NCBI GenBank assembly: GCA_009842245.1
Contig: VYFT01000083.1
Coordinates: 1 to 42,463, forward strand
DNA: 42,463 nt
Source: Gammaproteobacteria bacterium
GTDB taxonomy: Bacteria; Pseudomonadota; Gammaproteobacteria; Pseudomonadales; Azotimanducaceae
Direction: 5' to 3'
In this document: positions 9,250-18,090 of the stretch, piece by piece
Position numbering within the stretch: position 1 is the first letter of the stretch
Layout: every line of letters starts with the position of its first letter
The notes under the pieces: model-generated
What the model was told of the DNA's origin: nothing
Database searches by the model: none
The model's input: only the letters and a program-made list of their open reading frames with translations
Program-made: the position numbers and the translations under genes

Positions 9250-9639
9250 TTATTCGGGGATCAATGCGATTACATCTAGCTCAATAGATGCACCCCGTGG
9301 TAGGGAGGCAACACCAATTGCGGCACGAGCAGGGAACGGAGAACTAAATTTCTCGCTCATTATCGCATTGACTTGTTCAAAGTTGCTTAGGTCGGTAAGG
9401 TAAACTGTGAGTTTCACGACATCGCGTAGCGAGCAGTTTGCGGCTTTTAAGACAGCTTCAACGTTTTTGAACACCTGCTTCACTTCATCGCGAAATTTTC
9501 CGTCAACTAGATCCATAGTACTTGGATTTAGCGCGATCTGACCGGCGAGGAAAAGCAGGTTACCAGCCCGAACCGCATGGGAGTAGGGTCCTATGACATC
9601 AGGTGCGTTCGCGGCATGAAAGTGTTTTTTGGATGACAT
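9250..9639 (-). CDS. ridA: RidA family 2-iminobutanoate/2-iminopropanoate deaminase
   Basis: Hydrolyses reactive enamine/imine intermediates made by PLP enzymes such as threonine dehydratase, protecting other PLP enzymes. The 129-residue product has the full YjgF/RidA pattern: GPYSHAVRAGNLLFLAGQ at the start, FKNVEAVLKAANCS in the middle, and PARAAIGVASLPRGASIELD at the end, with the conserved Arg and Glu of the active site. It lies between spoT and recG with very short spacers (12 and 3 bases), so it is probably co-transcribed. Confidence 0.95.
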   Translation of the reverse strand: MSSKKHFHAANAPDVIGPYSHAVRAGNLLFLAGQIALNPSTMDLVDGKFRDEVKQVFKNVEAVLKAANCSLRDVVKLTVYLTDLSNFEQVNAIMSEKFSSPFPARAAIGVASLPRGASIELDVIALIPE

Positions 9640-9651
9640 CCAATCTATCCT

Positions 9652-11859
9652 TTATTCGGTGAATCTCTGAACGTTGGAGGTTTCACTTCGGTTATCTAGA
9701 TTTCGGACAATTCGTTTTAAGTGCTTGACATCGTTGACCGAGAGGTGCATGCGAATCGTCGATAGTTGTGGTGAACGCTCGGTAACGTCAATCATACTAA
9801 TCCCCGCGCCGAGACCGTTTACTGCACTCGCGATCGATGCGATCACACCCATTTGCGGAACGACATCTATGCGCAATTTCGTAGAAAATTCGCCAGTAGG
9901 TTCGTCGCTCCATTTAACGGGTACTTTGGTGCTAGGATCACGTACATTTCTCATGTTCCCGCATCTCACACGATGAATGACTAGACCTTCGCCCTGTGAA
10001 ATGTGGCCAACAATACTATCTCCCGGTATAGGTCCACAACATCTACCATAACGAACGCCTAGGTGTTGTTTATGATGAACGACGATGGGTCCACTACGTT
10101 CTAAGTTGATCGTTTCGTGGTCTTCGACATCTTCGTCTAGTAATCGTTGCGCGACCTGATACGCGGGTAAGTTCCCGCGACCTACTTCCTCAAATAGTTC
10201 ATTCATTCGTCGTACGCGGAACTCTTTAAAAGTTCTTCGCAATCGTCGGAAGTCGAGATCGGAAACGGACGTGCCTGCGGCAGCTAGAGTTCTATCTAGC
10301 AGTGTTTTACCAAGCATGATTGCTTCCTGCTGACCACGCTGGCGTAACTGTTCTCGAATAGCGGAACGTGCTTTTGCTGTCTGCACGAAATTCAGCCATT
10401 CCGGGTCGGGATGAGCTTCGGATGCGGTAACGATGTCGACGGTCTGTCCCGACTCTAACACGGTAGAAAGAGGTGCTACCCGGCCATCAATACGACATGC
10501 AACGCAAGAATCCCCTACTTCGGTGTGAATAGCATATGCGAAATCAATAGCGCACGATCCCAGTGGAAGCGTGAGAATCTTCGCCTGAGGCGTGAATACG
10601 TACACCTCATCCGGGAAAAGATCGGTTTTAAGGTTCTCTAAGAACTGTGCCGCATCACCGCCAGGTTGGAGGCTCAGCAGGTGTTGAATCCACTCACGAA
10701 ATCCACTGGACGTCGAACCAAGAGGTTCCGCGGTCAGTTGCTCGGCGGGTCGATTGCGCCAGCCAGCGACGAATCCAAAATTTGCGATCTCGTGCATAGT
10801 CTTCGTTCGAATTAATAACTTCAACGAAACGGAAGTAGTAGTTCGCGGCCCGACCAAGGTAGTATGAAGCGATTGATAACCGTTCTTCTTTGGAATCGCG
10901 ACGTAGTCCTTGAAAGCTCCCAGTTTGGGTTTGTAGATGCTGTGTGCGAGCCCGAGCGCGCGGTAACACTCGTCGGTAGAATCGACGAGAATCCGAAATA
11001 CAAACCGGTCCATATACGCTTCCTTGGACATGCGATGTCCTTTGAGCGATTGGTACAAAGAATAGGGTTCCGGTTTGAGATATTCGATACTTGCCTTAAG
11101 TTTCCCCTCTTTGAAAGCTGCTTGTAATTTGTCCTGAACCGAAGTAATCAGATCAACATCAGGCTTTCGAATGCGCGTCGTGTACCGTTCCAAACGGTCA
11201 GCTCGCAACGGGTACATCGCTTCAAAGGAGAGACGTTCTAACTCTTCTTTGATGGTGTATATTCCCATGCGTTGCGCCAGCGGCACGTAAAGATCCATCG
11301 TTTCTTTGGCGATACGCTTTCGAGCTTCTCTGGACATCACTCCGATGGTGCGCATGTTGTGTAACCGGTCAGCTAACTTCACCAGTATCACTCGAATATC
11401 TCGAGCCATAGCTAGTGCCATCTTGTAGAAATTGCGGGCCTGAGCTTCAGCACGACTGTCGAACAGGTGAGAGAGCTTGGAGACGCCGTCGACGATATCA
11501 GCTATGGGGTCCCCAAAAGTTCTTGCTAGAGTGGCTTTGGTTACGTTAGTGTCTTCAATGACATCGTGCAACAATGCGGCACATATTGTTTGGTGGTCCA
11601 GACGCAGTTGCGCAAGAATTCTTGCTACTGCTAAGGGATGAGTGATGTAGGAGTGGCCAGTACGGCGTTGCTGACCAGTGTGTGCCTTCTTCGCATAGTC
11701 AAAGGCTTTCTCGACCAAATCCAGTTGATTCGGTGTCAGGTAATCAAATAGATAACCCTTTCTTATCCCCGAAACCGGGGCGGCTAGTTCTTCCTTCCTA
11801 GCCCGCTTCTCTAATTCAGTCTGAAAATAGGATTCAGGCGTCGCGGGGCGGTGTTTCAT
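9652..11859 (-). CDS. spoT: SpoT-type (p)ppGpp hydrolase with degenerate synthetase domain
   Basis: RelA/SpoT homolog controlling the stringent-response alarmone. The 735 residues hold an HD hydrolase domain with its metal and catalytic residues (H74, H98-D99, E102-D103, RLHNMR at 165-170), a synthetase domain, TGS (about 430-490) and a C-terminal ACT domain. The hydrolase looks intact. The synthetase does not: the GRxKDY motif reads GAFKDY (Ala315), the catalytic-Glu motif E-V/I-Q-I-R-T reads KLLIRT (Lys347, Leu349) and GVAAHW reads GFVAGW (Gly366), while the upstream Asp (DRFVFR) is kept. I infer a hydrolase-biased or hydrolase-only enzyme. The ATG start lies 26 bases inside rpoZ, indicating coupling. 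The N-terminus is about 30 residues longer than that of E. coli SpoT. Confidence 0.93.
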   Translation of the reverse strand: MKHRPATPESYFQTELEKRARKEELAAPVSGIRKGYLFDYLTPNQLDLVEKAFDYAKKAHTGQQRRTGHSYITHPLAVARILAQLRLDHQTICAALLHDVIEDTNVTKATLARTFGDPIADIVDGVSKLSHLFDSRAEAQARNFYKMALAMARDIRVILVKLADRLHNMRTIGVMSREARKRIAKETMDLYVPLAQRMGIYTIKEELERLSFEAMYPLRADRLERYTTRIRKPDVDLITSVQDKLQAAFKEGKLKASIEYLKPEPYSLYQSLKGHRMSKEAYMDRFVFRILVDSTDECYRALGLAHSIYKPKLGAFKDYVAIPKKNGYQSLHTTLVGPRTTTSVSLKLLIRTKTMHEIANFGFVAGWRNRPAEQLTAEPLGSTSSGFREWIQHLLSLQPGGDAAQFLENLKTDLFPDEVYVFTPQAKILTLPLGSCAIDFAYAIHTEVGDSCVACRIDGRVAPLSTVLESGQTVDIVTASEAHPDPEWLNFVQTAKARSAIREQLRQRGQQEAIMLGKTLLDRTLAAAGTSVSDLDFRRLRRTFKEFRVRRMNELFEEVGRGNLPAYQVAQRLLDEDVEDHETINLERSGPIVVHHKQHLGVRYGRCCGPIPGDSIVGHISQGEGLVIHRVRCGNMRNVRDPSTKVPVKWSDEPTGEFSTKLRIDVVPQMGVIASIASAVNGLGAGISMIDVTERSPQLSTIRMHLSVNDVKHLKRIVRNLDNRSETSNVQRFTE

Positions 11860-12118
11860 CTCCTAATCCCGACCGCGATCGGTGTTGTTTGAGGTGGAAT
11901 TGGAACTCATCTTCGTCGTCCTTGTCTAAGATTTCGCTCGAAATAAGCCCATCTGCAATCTCGCGCAACGCAATAACGGTGTTTTTATCGTTTTCACGCG
12001 CGACAAGCGGGTCTGCGCTCAACAACGATAGTTGACGAGCCCGCTTCGTTGCTAGGGTCACCAGTTCAAAACGATTGTTCACATGTTCCAAACAATCCTC
12101 GACGGTTACTCGAGCCAT
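11834..12118 (-). CDS. rpoZ: RNA polymerase omega subunit
   Basis: Small subunit that helps assemble the RNA polymerase core and forms part of a ppGpp site. The 94-residue product starts MARVTVEDC and has the conserved [16 protein letters not shown] and [15 protein letters not shown] blocks. Its 3' end overlaps spoT by 26 bases, the common rpoZ-spoT arrangement. gmk, the usual upstream neighbour, is absent here; a 346-base spacer and the divergent tolC gene lie there instead. A clear promoter sits just upstream (12160-12188). Confidence 0.96.
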   Translation of the reverse strand: MARVTVEDCLEHVNNRFELVTLATKRARQLSLLSADPLVARENDKNTVIALREIADGLISSEILDKDDEDEFQFHLKQHRSRSGLGDETPPRDA

Positions 12119-12464
12119 AGAGTTACTGTTCCTGTAAAGTTGTAACGTACAAAGGAGTAATTTTACAGTGATGGCATGATTCTTGCAAGATAGTTGAGAG
12201 CGTCCTCACTAGTAAAAATCGAGTTCTCTACTGCTTTGAGATCAGATTAGGTTCAATAGTTCCGGTGAACATTGATAAAATTTACACTGCATCGAATTCT
12301 TCGACGTTCGCATGTGTCCACTTTCTGGGATGTGTGGCGACAGCCTTCAACGTTGTTAACGACGATAACCCCGCAAATTTTCGTATAACGAGGTGAGTGT
12401 CAAACGACCATAAGGAACGTGAAATTCGTTTGCTAAATTCAGAATAGTTTAAATTGGTACTTCT
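12119..12464. other. intergenic region between divergent rpoZ and tolC
   Basis: A 346-base non-coding spacer. It contains the rpoZ promoter described separately. On the plus strand a TATAAC at 12384-12389 could be a -10 for tolC, but no good -35 is seen. I find no convincing small ORF or RNA gene. Confidence 0.6.
12160..12188 (-). promoter_or_regulatory. sigma70-type promoter of the rpoZ-spoT operon
   Basis: Read on the minus strand: TTGCAA (12188-12183), a 17-base spacer, then TAAAAT (12165-12160). The -35 matches consensus at four of six positions and the -10 at five of six. Transcription would start about 35 bases before the rpoZ ATG. Confidence 0.6.
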
Positions 12465-12467
12465 TTG

Positions 12468-13925
12468 ATGAAAAAACTTTTATTTCTTGCGCTGTTGTCC
12501 CTTGGCCTTTTAGTTAGCTCAGTAAGTGCAGAAGATCTTCAACAAATCTATGACCTAGCCTTCGAAAACGACACCCAGTTTGCACAGGCAAAGATTCAAC
12601 GAAAAATCGCTGGCGAGAACGCGAGACAAAGTCTTGCTAGCTTGCTTCCGGTAGTCAACATGTCATTGAGTGGAGGTACTCGAAGTACGACTAAATACCG
12701 CCGCACCTTTCCGTCGGAGCTCTTAAACGACCCAGCCGGACGATTCCTCGGAGCGGATCCGGAGACAAATGAAGTGTGGACGGTAAACGAAAGCCGCGAA
12801 GAATTTCCATCGGGTTACTCGGTAAATTTGTCGCAAGTGATTTTCAGTATCCCGACCTTCATATCCTATCGGAACTCAAGGTTAAATTTTCAGGGTGCTA
12901 AGGAATCCTTTGCTTCCCAAGAACAGTCTTTGATAATTCGGGTCGTTGAAGCATATTTCAATGTCTTGCAGGCTCGTGACTCGTTAGACAATGCTCTTAG
13001 GCGTCGAGAGACAACTGAACGACAGCTAGAGCAAACCGAGCAAAGGTACGAAGTTGGATTGACAGCGATAACCGACGTGTTGAATGCAAAGGCTTCGTTT
13101 GACAACTTGGAAGTCAATCTTAACGAGACTCGAAATTCACTCGATACCGCTTTCTTAACTCTAAAACGATTGACTGGACAGCCAATTCAACAGATAGCAC
13201 GCTTGTCAGAAGATTATCCCATCGAAAATCCCGAGCCAAACGACGAAGCCCAATGGGTGGACTATGCACTTCGAAATAACCCAGGCGTATTGGGCGCAGA
13301 ACGTAGCTATCAGATGGCACGATGGAATCACTGGAACACGTTAGCGGGTTATTTTTCTGTCCCATCCGTCTCGCTAAACGTAGGTTACTCGTATAGCGAG
13401 AGTCCAATTGAAGATCCATTTACTCAACTGGATACAGGATATGATTTAATAAGTGAGTCAATACGCACGACTTATGGATTTAGTATTAGTTTTTCGGTTG
13501 CGGGTGGTCGCCGGATCTCGCAAAACAAAGTAAGTGCTATGAATCGAGAACAGTCGCGCTTAGGTATGATTAATCAAAGATTGACCGTCGAAGAACAGAC
13601 TCGATCACAGTTTCGCACTGTGGTTCAAGTCGTTTTACAAATCGAATCTTTAGAGCGCTCGATTGAGTCGAGCCGCGCGTCGTTAGATGCAACCGAAAAA
13701 GGCTACGAAGTTGGCACACGAAACATCATCGAAGTTCTCAATGCACAAAACTCACTGTTTCAGGCAGAGTTGAACTATCGGAACACGATCCACAGATACA
13801 TCACGTCGATGTTGCGATTAAAACAAACTGTAGGCATGTTGAACCCCAACGATCTCACCGAATTGAATAAATATCTGGATTCCGAGCGTGTCGTGACTCC
13901 AGTAAACACAATGTCAGGGAAGTAA
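12468..13925 (+). CDS. tolC: TolC-family outer-membrane channel protein
   Basis: Outer-membrane exit duct for type I secretion and tripartite efflux pumps; assembles as a trimer. The 485 residues from the ATG start with a signal peptide (MKKLLFLALLSLGLLVSSVSA), then the two TolC repeats: the first with DLAFENDTQFAQAK and YEVGLTAITDVLNAKASFDN, the second with GYEVGTRNIIEVLNAQNSLF. A TTG directly before the ATG is a less likely start. The length matches E. coli TolC (493). The neighbour waaA is convergent, with eight bases between the stops. No inner-membrane pump or adaptor gene is adjacent, as is usual for a shared TolC. Confidence 0.93.
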   Translation: MKKLLFLALLSLGLLVSSVSAEDLQQIYDLAFENDTQFAQAKIQRKIAGENARQSLASLLPVVNMSLSGGTRSTTKYRRTFPSELLNDPAGRFLGADPETNEVWTVNESREEFPSGYSVNLSQVIFSIPTFISYRNSRLNFQGAKESFASQEQSLIIRVVEAYFNVLQARDSLDNALRRRETTERQLEQTEQRYEVGLTAITDVLNAKASFDNLEVNLNETRNSLDTAFLTLKRLTGQPIQQIARLSEDYPIENPEPNDEAQWVDYALRNNPGVLGAERSYQMARWNHWNTLAGYFSVPSVSLNVGYSYSESPIEDPFTQLDTGYDLISESIRTTYGFSISFSVAGGRRISQNKVSAMNREQSRLGMINQRLTVEEQTRSQFRTVVQVVLQIESLERSIESSRASLDATEKGYEVGTRNIIEVLNAQNSLFQAELNYRNTIHRYITSMLRLKQTVGMLNPNDLTELNKYLDSERVVTPVNTMSGK

Positions 13926-13933
13926 TTAAAGGA

Positions 13934-15211
13934 TTAGTCTTCGGCTAGTTTGATTTCGTCAAACCAACGATCCATTAGCGAACAGACACGCTCGCTCGCG
14001 CCTTGATTTTCATGTACGACCGCGCGCGCATTTTCGAAACAGCGCGCTCGCGTCGCAGAGTCTTGGTGGAACGTGAGTACTTTTTCAGCGACGTCCTCAG
14101 CGTTATTAACCCTGAACAAGCAGTCTCTGTCAACAAACCTAGAGCACACTTCGGCAAAATTCTGGCGATTGGGTCCCATCAGGATTGGTAATCCAAAATA
14201 GGCAGGTTCTATCGGATTGTGACCACCGGTGTGTTGCAGACTCCCACCTACGAACGCGATCATCGCACATTGATATAACGGGAACAGAATTCCCATTCGA
14301 TCGACGATGATCACTTCTTTTGATAGGTCTAGGTCACTTAGCAGGCACGCTTGCAACCCGCGAGACGCAGACATGGAGAGAATTTCATGTGCGCGCTTTG
14401 TGTGTCTCGGTGCTAAGATCAGTTTTGCATCGGGAAATTGACCTAGAACAGATTTGTGAGCGTCTAGTACAACTTCCTCTTCGGGATTGTGCGTGCTTCC
14501 AGCAATCCAAACAAGTTTGCCTGTGTCTTTGAGTTCTTTTAAGTCGTTCAAGTCTTCCGGTAATCTAGCGTCTTGGTCGTTTAGATCAAATTTGACGTTG
14601 CCAGTCACTACCACTTTCTCATTGGGCAAACCAAGATCTTTAAATCTAGCTGCGGTATCCTGGTATTGGCATGCAACCATACGTATGTTCTTGAGCATAG
14701 ACAGTGCTAAGACACCCATACGTGCATAGCCAGAGGCGGACTTTTCTGATAGACGGGCATTTAAAAGATACACGGGAACATCACCTTGTGCGGCTTGGTT
14801 GACTAAGTTTGGCCACAACTCTGTCTCCATGAGAAACAGTGCTTTGGGTTGAGTCCTATTCAAGAAACGTTTCACGCAGGAGGGTACATCGTAGGGAACG
14901 TAGCAGAGATCGATTCGAGATCCTAAACGGGTCTCCATCGCTTTGTAGCCAGTGGGGGTCGTGGTTGTAATCAATACTCGTTCAGAGACCTGATTCTGAA
15001 GCACATACTCGATGACTGGGATAGCAGCGATTGCTTCGCCAGCGGATACCGTGTGGAACCACACACTGCCAGTTCTTATCTCGGTTGGTATGAAGCCAAA
15101 TCTTTCCCGTTTTCGTTCCCTATAAACGGACTCTGTTATGCTTCGGTAGAGAAGGTAACAGGCGAATACTGGGAGGCTGAGACGAGACACTATGGCGTAC
15201 AAAAATCGCAT
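13934..15211 (-). CDS. waaA: 3-deoxy-D-manno-octulosonic acid (Kdo) transferase
   Basis: Inner-membrane glycosyltransferase that adds Kdo to the lipid A precursor. The 425 residues match the family length: an N-terminal membrane anchor, WFHTVSAGEAIAAIPVI with the conserved SxGE motif, the FLMETELWPNL motif in the N-domain, WIAGSTHNPEEE at the start of the second Rossmann domain, and the FVGGSLQHTGGHNPIEPA nucleotide-sugar motif. It converges with tolC and diverges from the Hsp20 gene. It indicates a Gram-negative envelope. Confidence 0.95.
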   Translation of the reverse strand: MRFLYAIVSRLSLPVFACYLLYRSITESVYRERKRERFGFIPTEIRTGSVWFHTVSAGEAIAAIPVIEYVLQNQVSERVLITTTTPTGYKAMETRLGSRIDLCYVPYDVPSCVKRFLNRTQPKALFLMETELWPNLVNQAAQGDVPVYLLNARLSEKSASGYARMGVLALSMLKNIRMVACQYQDTAARFKDLGLPNEKVVVTGNVKFDLNDQDARLPEDLNDLKELKDTGKLVWIAGSTHNPEEEVVLDAHKSVLGQFPDAKLILAPRHTKRAHEILSMSASRGLQACLLSDLDLSKEVIIVDRMGILFPLYQCAMIAFVGGSLQHTGGHNPIEPAYFGLPILMGPNRQNFAEVCSRFVDRDCLFRVNNAEDVAEKVLTFHQDSATRARCFENARAVVHENQGASERVCSLMDRWFDEIKLAED

Positions 15212-15241
15212 TATTAGAAGGCTATATTTACCGGCAACCCA

Positions 15242-15267
15242 CTTGAAATTCTGTTATAAGTTCATAT
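15242..15267 (+). promoter_or_regulatory. heat-shock (sigma32-type) promoter before the Hsp20 gene
   Basis: A perfect CTTGAAA (15242-15248) is followed after 12 bases by TTCATAT (15261-15267), matching the sigma32 -10 consensus CCCATnT at five of seven positions. It lies about 60 bases before the ATG of a small heat-shock protein, the gene class expected to use it. The spacer is slightly short for the consensus. Confidence 0.6.
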
Positions 15268-15328
15268 ATACGTGGTGTCGATCTATTACGACGCAGAAAA
15301 TTAAGAAGACAAACTAGGAGAAAAAATA

Positions 15329-15766
15329 ATGAAAATAGTTGATCGCAATCCCGTGGTTTCATTTGCTCAGGCGTTGCAACGAGACCTGGATACCGGCATT
15401 TGGAATACCTTTCCACGATTTGCGAACCGTACCGAGGATAGTTGGGTTCCATCTATGGACATTCATGAAGAGTCGGACAAGTTCGTCATTTCAGCCGATG
15501 TTCCCGGATTGAGCTCGGATGACATTGAGATTTTCGTTGAGCACGATCGAGTGACTATTAAGGGCGAACGCAAGCTTGAGCGACGTGTGGAAGACAAAGA
15601 CTTCGGTCGTTTTGAGCGGCTCGAAGGCTCGTTCCAGCGAAGTTTCAAGTTACCAGATAACGCCGATCTAGACCAAGTTAGTGCATCCAATCGCGACGGT
15701 GTTCTAGAAATCGTAATCAAGAAACAGGAGACAGTTGCGTCCCGCCGCATCAAAGTTGAAAGCTAA
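15329..15766 (+). CDS. small heat-shock protein, Hsp20/alpha-crystallin family
   Basis: ATP-independent holdase chaperone that keeps unfolding proteins soluble. The 145 residues have a variable N-terminus, an alpha-crystallin domain from about residue 38 (WVPSMDIHEESDKFVISADVPGL through NRDGVLEIVIKK) and a C-terminal anchoring motif RRIKVES with I-x-V. An AGGAG ribosome site sits just before the ATG. It is a single-gene unit, with a heat-shock-type promoter upstream and a strong terminator downstream. Confidence 0.95.
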   Translation: MKIVDRNPVVSFAQALQRDLDTGIWNTFPRFANRTEDSWVPSMDIHEESDKFVISADVPGLSSDDIEIFVEHDRVTIKGERKLERRVEDKDFGRFERLEGSFQRSFKLPDNADLDQVSASNRDGVLEIVIKKQETVASRRIKVES

Positions 15767-15799
15767 GATCTAGCTTCACCCAATTTACATCGAACAGAC

Positions 15800-15829
15800 G
15801 GCGGTACTCACAAGAGTACCGCCTTTTTT
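15800..15829 (+). terminator. rho-independent terminator of the Hsp20 gene
   Basis: A perfect 10-bp stem GGCGGTACTC / GAGTACCGCC with an ACAA loop is followed by six T residues. It sits 33 bases after the Hsp20 stop and directly before the convergent S9 peptidase stop. Confidence 0.95.
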
Positions 15830-15834
15830 GTGTC

Positions 15835-17865
15835 TTAAAGTCCGTCGGGACCGCAGTCCTCCTTCAAAAATCGGAGCATTTCGCCGTAAAACTTTTCTCG
15901 ATGTTTATAGTTGAGTGTGCCGTAAAAATGTGCGGCATTTGGAAGTTCAACGTACTGATACTCTTTGTCGAACTTCTCAAGTTGTCGTCGGTACTTAATG
16001 AGGTGATCCAGCGATACTCTTGCATCCGCACTGCCATGTACCAAAAGCAATGGGATGTTAACTTTCTCGGCCTCATCAATAGGCGACACGGCTGTAAGCC
16101 ATGTGCCAAACTGTTCGTTTTTCGACGCACCTCGCAATCCGTAGCGATAGTTGTTTAACTGCATGACAGGATCTGAGACCGCAGCACCCGCGACTGCGCA
16201 TTGATAAATCTGCGGATCCCGGATGGTTGCCATCAGCGCAGCATAACCGCCGTAAGACCAACCGATCATTGCGAGTCGATCCTCGTCAGCTAATCCTTCT
16301 TCAACAAGAAATAACGCACCGGTATCTTTGTCCGTTTGCATCATTCTTCCAGCTTGACTTTCCTCACCTTCAAAACTTGCTTTATAAAAGTCAAGACCGT
16401 AATTGTGAGAGCCACGATACTGAGGTTGCAAGACCATATACCCGTGATTGGCTAACATTTGCGCCCATGGATCGTATGCTACCGTTTCTGTGACGTGGGG
16501 GCCACCGTGGGGTAGGACAACAAGTGGGAATGGAGGTTCACCTTGTGGTATAGTCACGTATCCATAAATTTTCTTACCGTCGGTTGACTCCCAACTTTTG
16601 TATTCAACGTTGGCAAGACGATCACTTGCGATATCGGGCGCAATACTACCTAGTACGGTCATCTTTCCTTCATGTAGTAAATAATAGGTGCCTGGATCAA
16701 GTGGTCCTTGATTAAAGATTACGAACGTTTGCCCATCAGAAGAGCGGCTAATGATGTCGAGATTCGCGGAATTTTCTATCTTTCGTTTCAACTGGTGGTA
16801 AATTCCGCCTTCCAGTTCGTCCATGAATACTCTCTGACGTTCACCGGCGAAGTACTCCACTCCAGTAACTTCTCCCATTTGTTCCCACTGGTTAGTGTGG
16901 AAAACTGCTGATAAATCGTCCACTGGGATTGGTTCCGGTTCATCAGCAGAAGTACGGAAAATGAGTTCTGCGAATCGTTTGTTCGCCATGTCGTATGACC
17001 AAAATCCGGCTCTATCGTGCCCGTTGTGAGCGATCACAAACACATGGTCCTTCGCGGTTGGGTCGACTCCCACAGGATCGAAACGTTCATAGGAGTCAAT
17101 GTGTTGTCGATAGTATTCAGTCCACTTAGTAGACCCTTCCGAGCGATAGTAGTAAACAAGCTCTTCGCTGTTATCATCAAAACCGAGAGATCGGACGGGA
17201 TTCCCTATACGATCAAATGCAAGCGCGAACTGTGATGGTTTGGCGCGAATTACTAGAGTCTTTTTGTTGGTTTTCAAATCGAGTTTGTAAAACGCGAGGG
17301 GACGGTATGCCGACGCCATTCTCGTTCCGGCAGTGGCCGCACCCTCTTGAACCGAGATCATGATCTTTGTCGGTTCCAGTGGTAAGACGTGTGCGATGCC
17401 GGCGATACTCTCGTCTACGGTTTCCATTTCCTTTGAGACTACATCGACTAAAGCAATTCTGCTCGCGAATACTCCTTGATTGAATCCTCGGGTCTGTTGA
17501 CGAACTTGTGCTCGTAGTGCCATGACGAATGAAGTGGGGCTGAGCCAGCGATACGTAAGAATCTGCATGTGCTCCGCTTTCTGTCGGTGCACCAGCTCCA
17601 TCTCGCCTTCGCCAGAGATATCAAATACGAGAATAACTGGTCCGTCGACACTGGTGGCGTCTTCGTAGCTTACCCAACTGAGATACTTCCCATCTGGTGA
17701 AACTCTTACTGTAGCCATTCCAGGATTTGCCGCCCACACTTCTGGTGGATATGGTTCGACAGTTTCGGGTGCTTCTGTTGATTCCTCAGCTTCTTGACCG
17801 AACAGGGAAATTACACAGAAACACAATACGATCATGGGAATGTGTCTTAGTGTTCTAAACCTCAT
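15835..17865 (-). CDS. S9-family (prolyl oligopeptidase-type) serine peptidase, secreted
   Basis: Alpha/beta-hydrolase peptidase of the S9 family (acylaminoacyl/dipeptidyl peptidase group), probably cutting peptides in the periplasm. The 676-residue product has a signal peptide (hydrophobic residues about 8-23), a beta-propeller region (VRVSPDGKYLSWVSY near residue 53) and a C-terminal catalytic domain. The catalytic triad is visible: Ser537 in GWSYGGYAA, Asp614 in VHGSADARV and His646 in NAAHFYG. PLVVLPHGGPH forms the oxyanion region. A 225-base spacer separates it from rtcB downstream in coordinates; no cofactor or operon partner is seen. The exact substrate cannot be told from sequence. 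Confidence 0.9.
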   Translation of the reverse strand: MRFRTLRHIPMIVLCFCVISLFGQEAEESTEAPETVEPYPPEVWAANPGMATVRVSPDGKYLSWVSYEDATSVDGPVILVFDISGEGEMELVHRQKAEHMQILTYRWLSPTSFVMALRAQVRQQTRGFNQGVFASRIALVDVVSKEMETVDESIAGIAHVLPLEPTKIMISVQEGAATAGTRMASAYRPLAFYKLDLKTNKKTLVIRAKPSQFALAFDRIGNPVRSLGFDDNSEELVYYYRSEGSTKWTEYYRQHIDSYERFDPVGVDPTAKDHVFVIAHNGHDRAGFWSYDMANKRFAELIFRTSADEPEPIPVDDLSAVFHTNQWEQMGEVTGVEYFAGERQRVFMDELEGGIYHQLKRKIENSANLDIISRSSDGQTFVIFNQGPLDPGTYYLLHEGKMTVLGSIAPDIASDRLANVEYKSWESTDGKKIYGYVTIPQGEPPFPLVVLPHGGPHVTETVAYDPWAQMLANHGYMVLQPQYRGSHNYGLDFYKASFEGEESQAGRMMQTDKDTGALFLVEEGLADEDRLAMIGWSYGGYAALMATIRDPQIYQCAVAGAAVSDPVMQLNNYRYGLRGASKNEQFGTWLTAVSPIDEAEKVNIPLLLVHGSADARVSLDHLIKYRRQLEKFDKEYQYVELPNAAHFYGTLNYKHREKFYGEMLRFLKEDCGPDGL

Positions 17866-18090
17866 ACTTCTGGACCTCTACGCTTAATGGTTGCATGGTA
17901 GATATAGCCACCCACTCTGGGCAAACTAGAAAAGTTATTTAATGTTATGATATTTATGCTGGCTACGTAAACAGATTACGGGAGTATTTTTGACAAGAAA
18001 TATCGGTCAACATAAAAAATGCTGCGACAAATTGCAGTTTTCACGTATGCGATTGCCGATTAACAGGACTGTAGTAACGCAGTAACCGGA

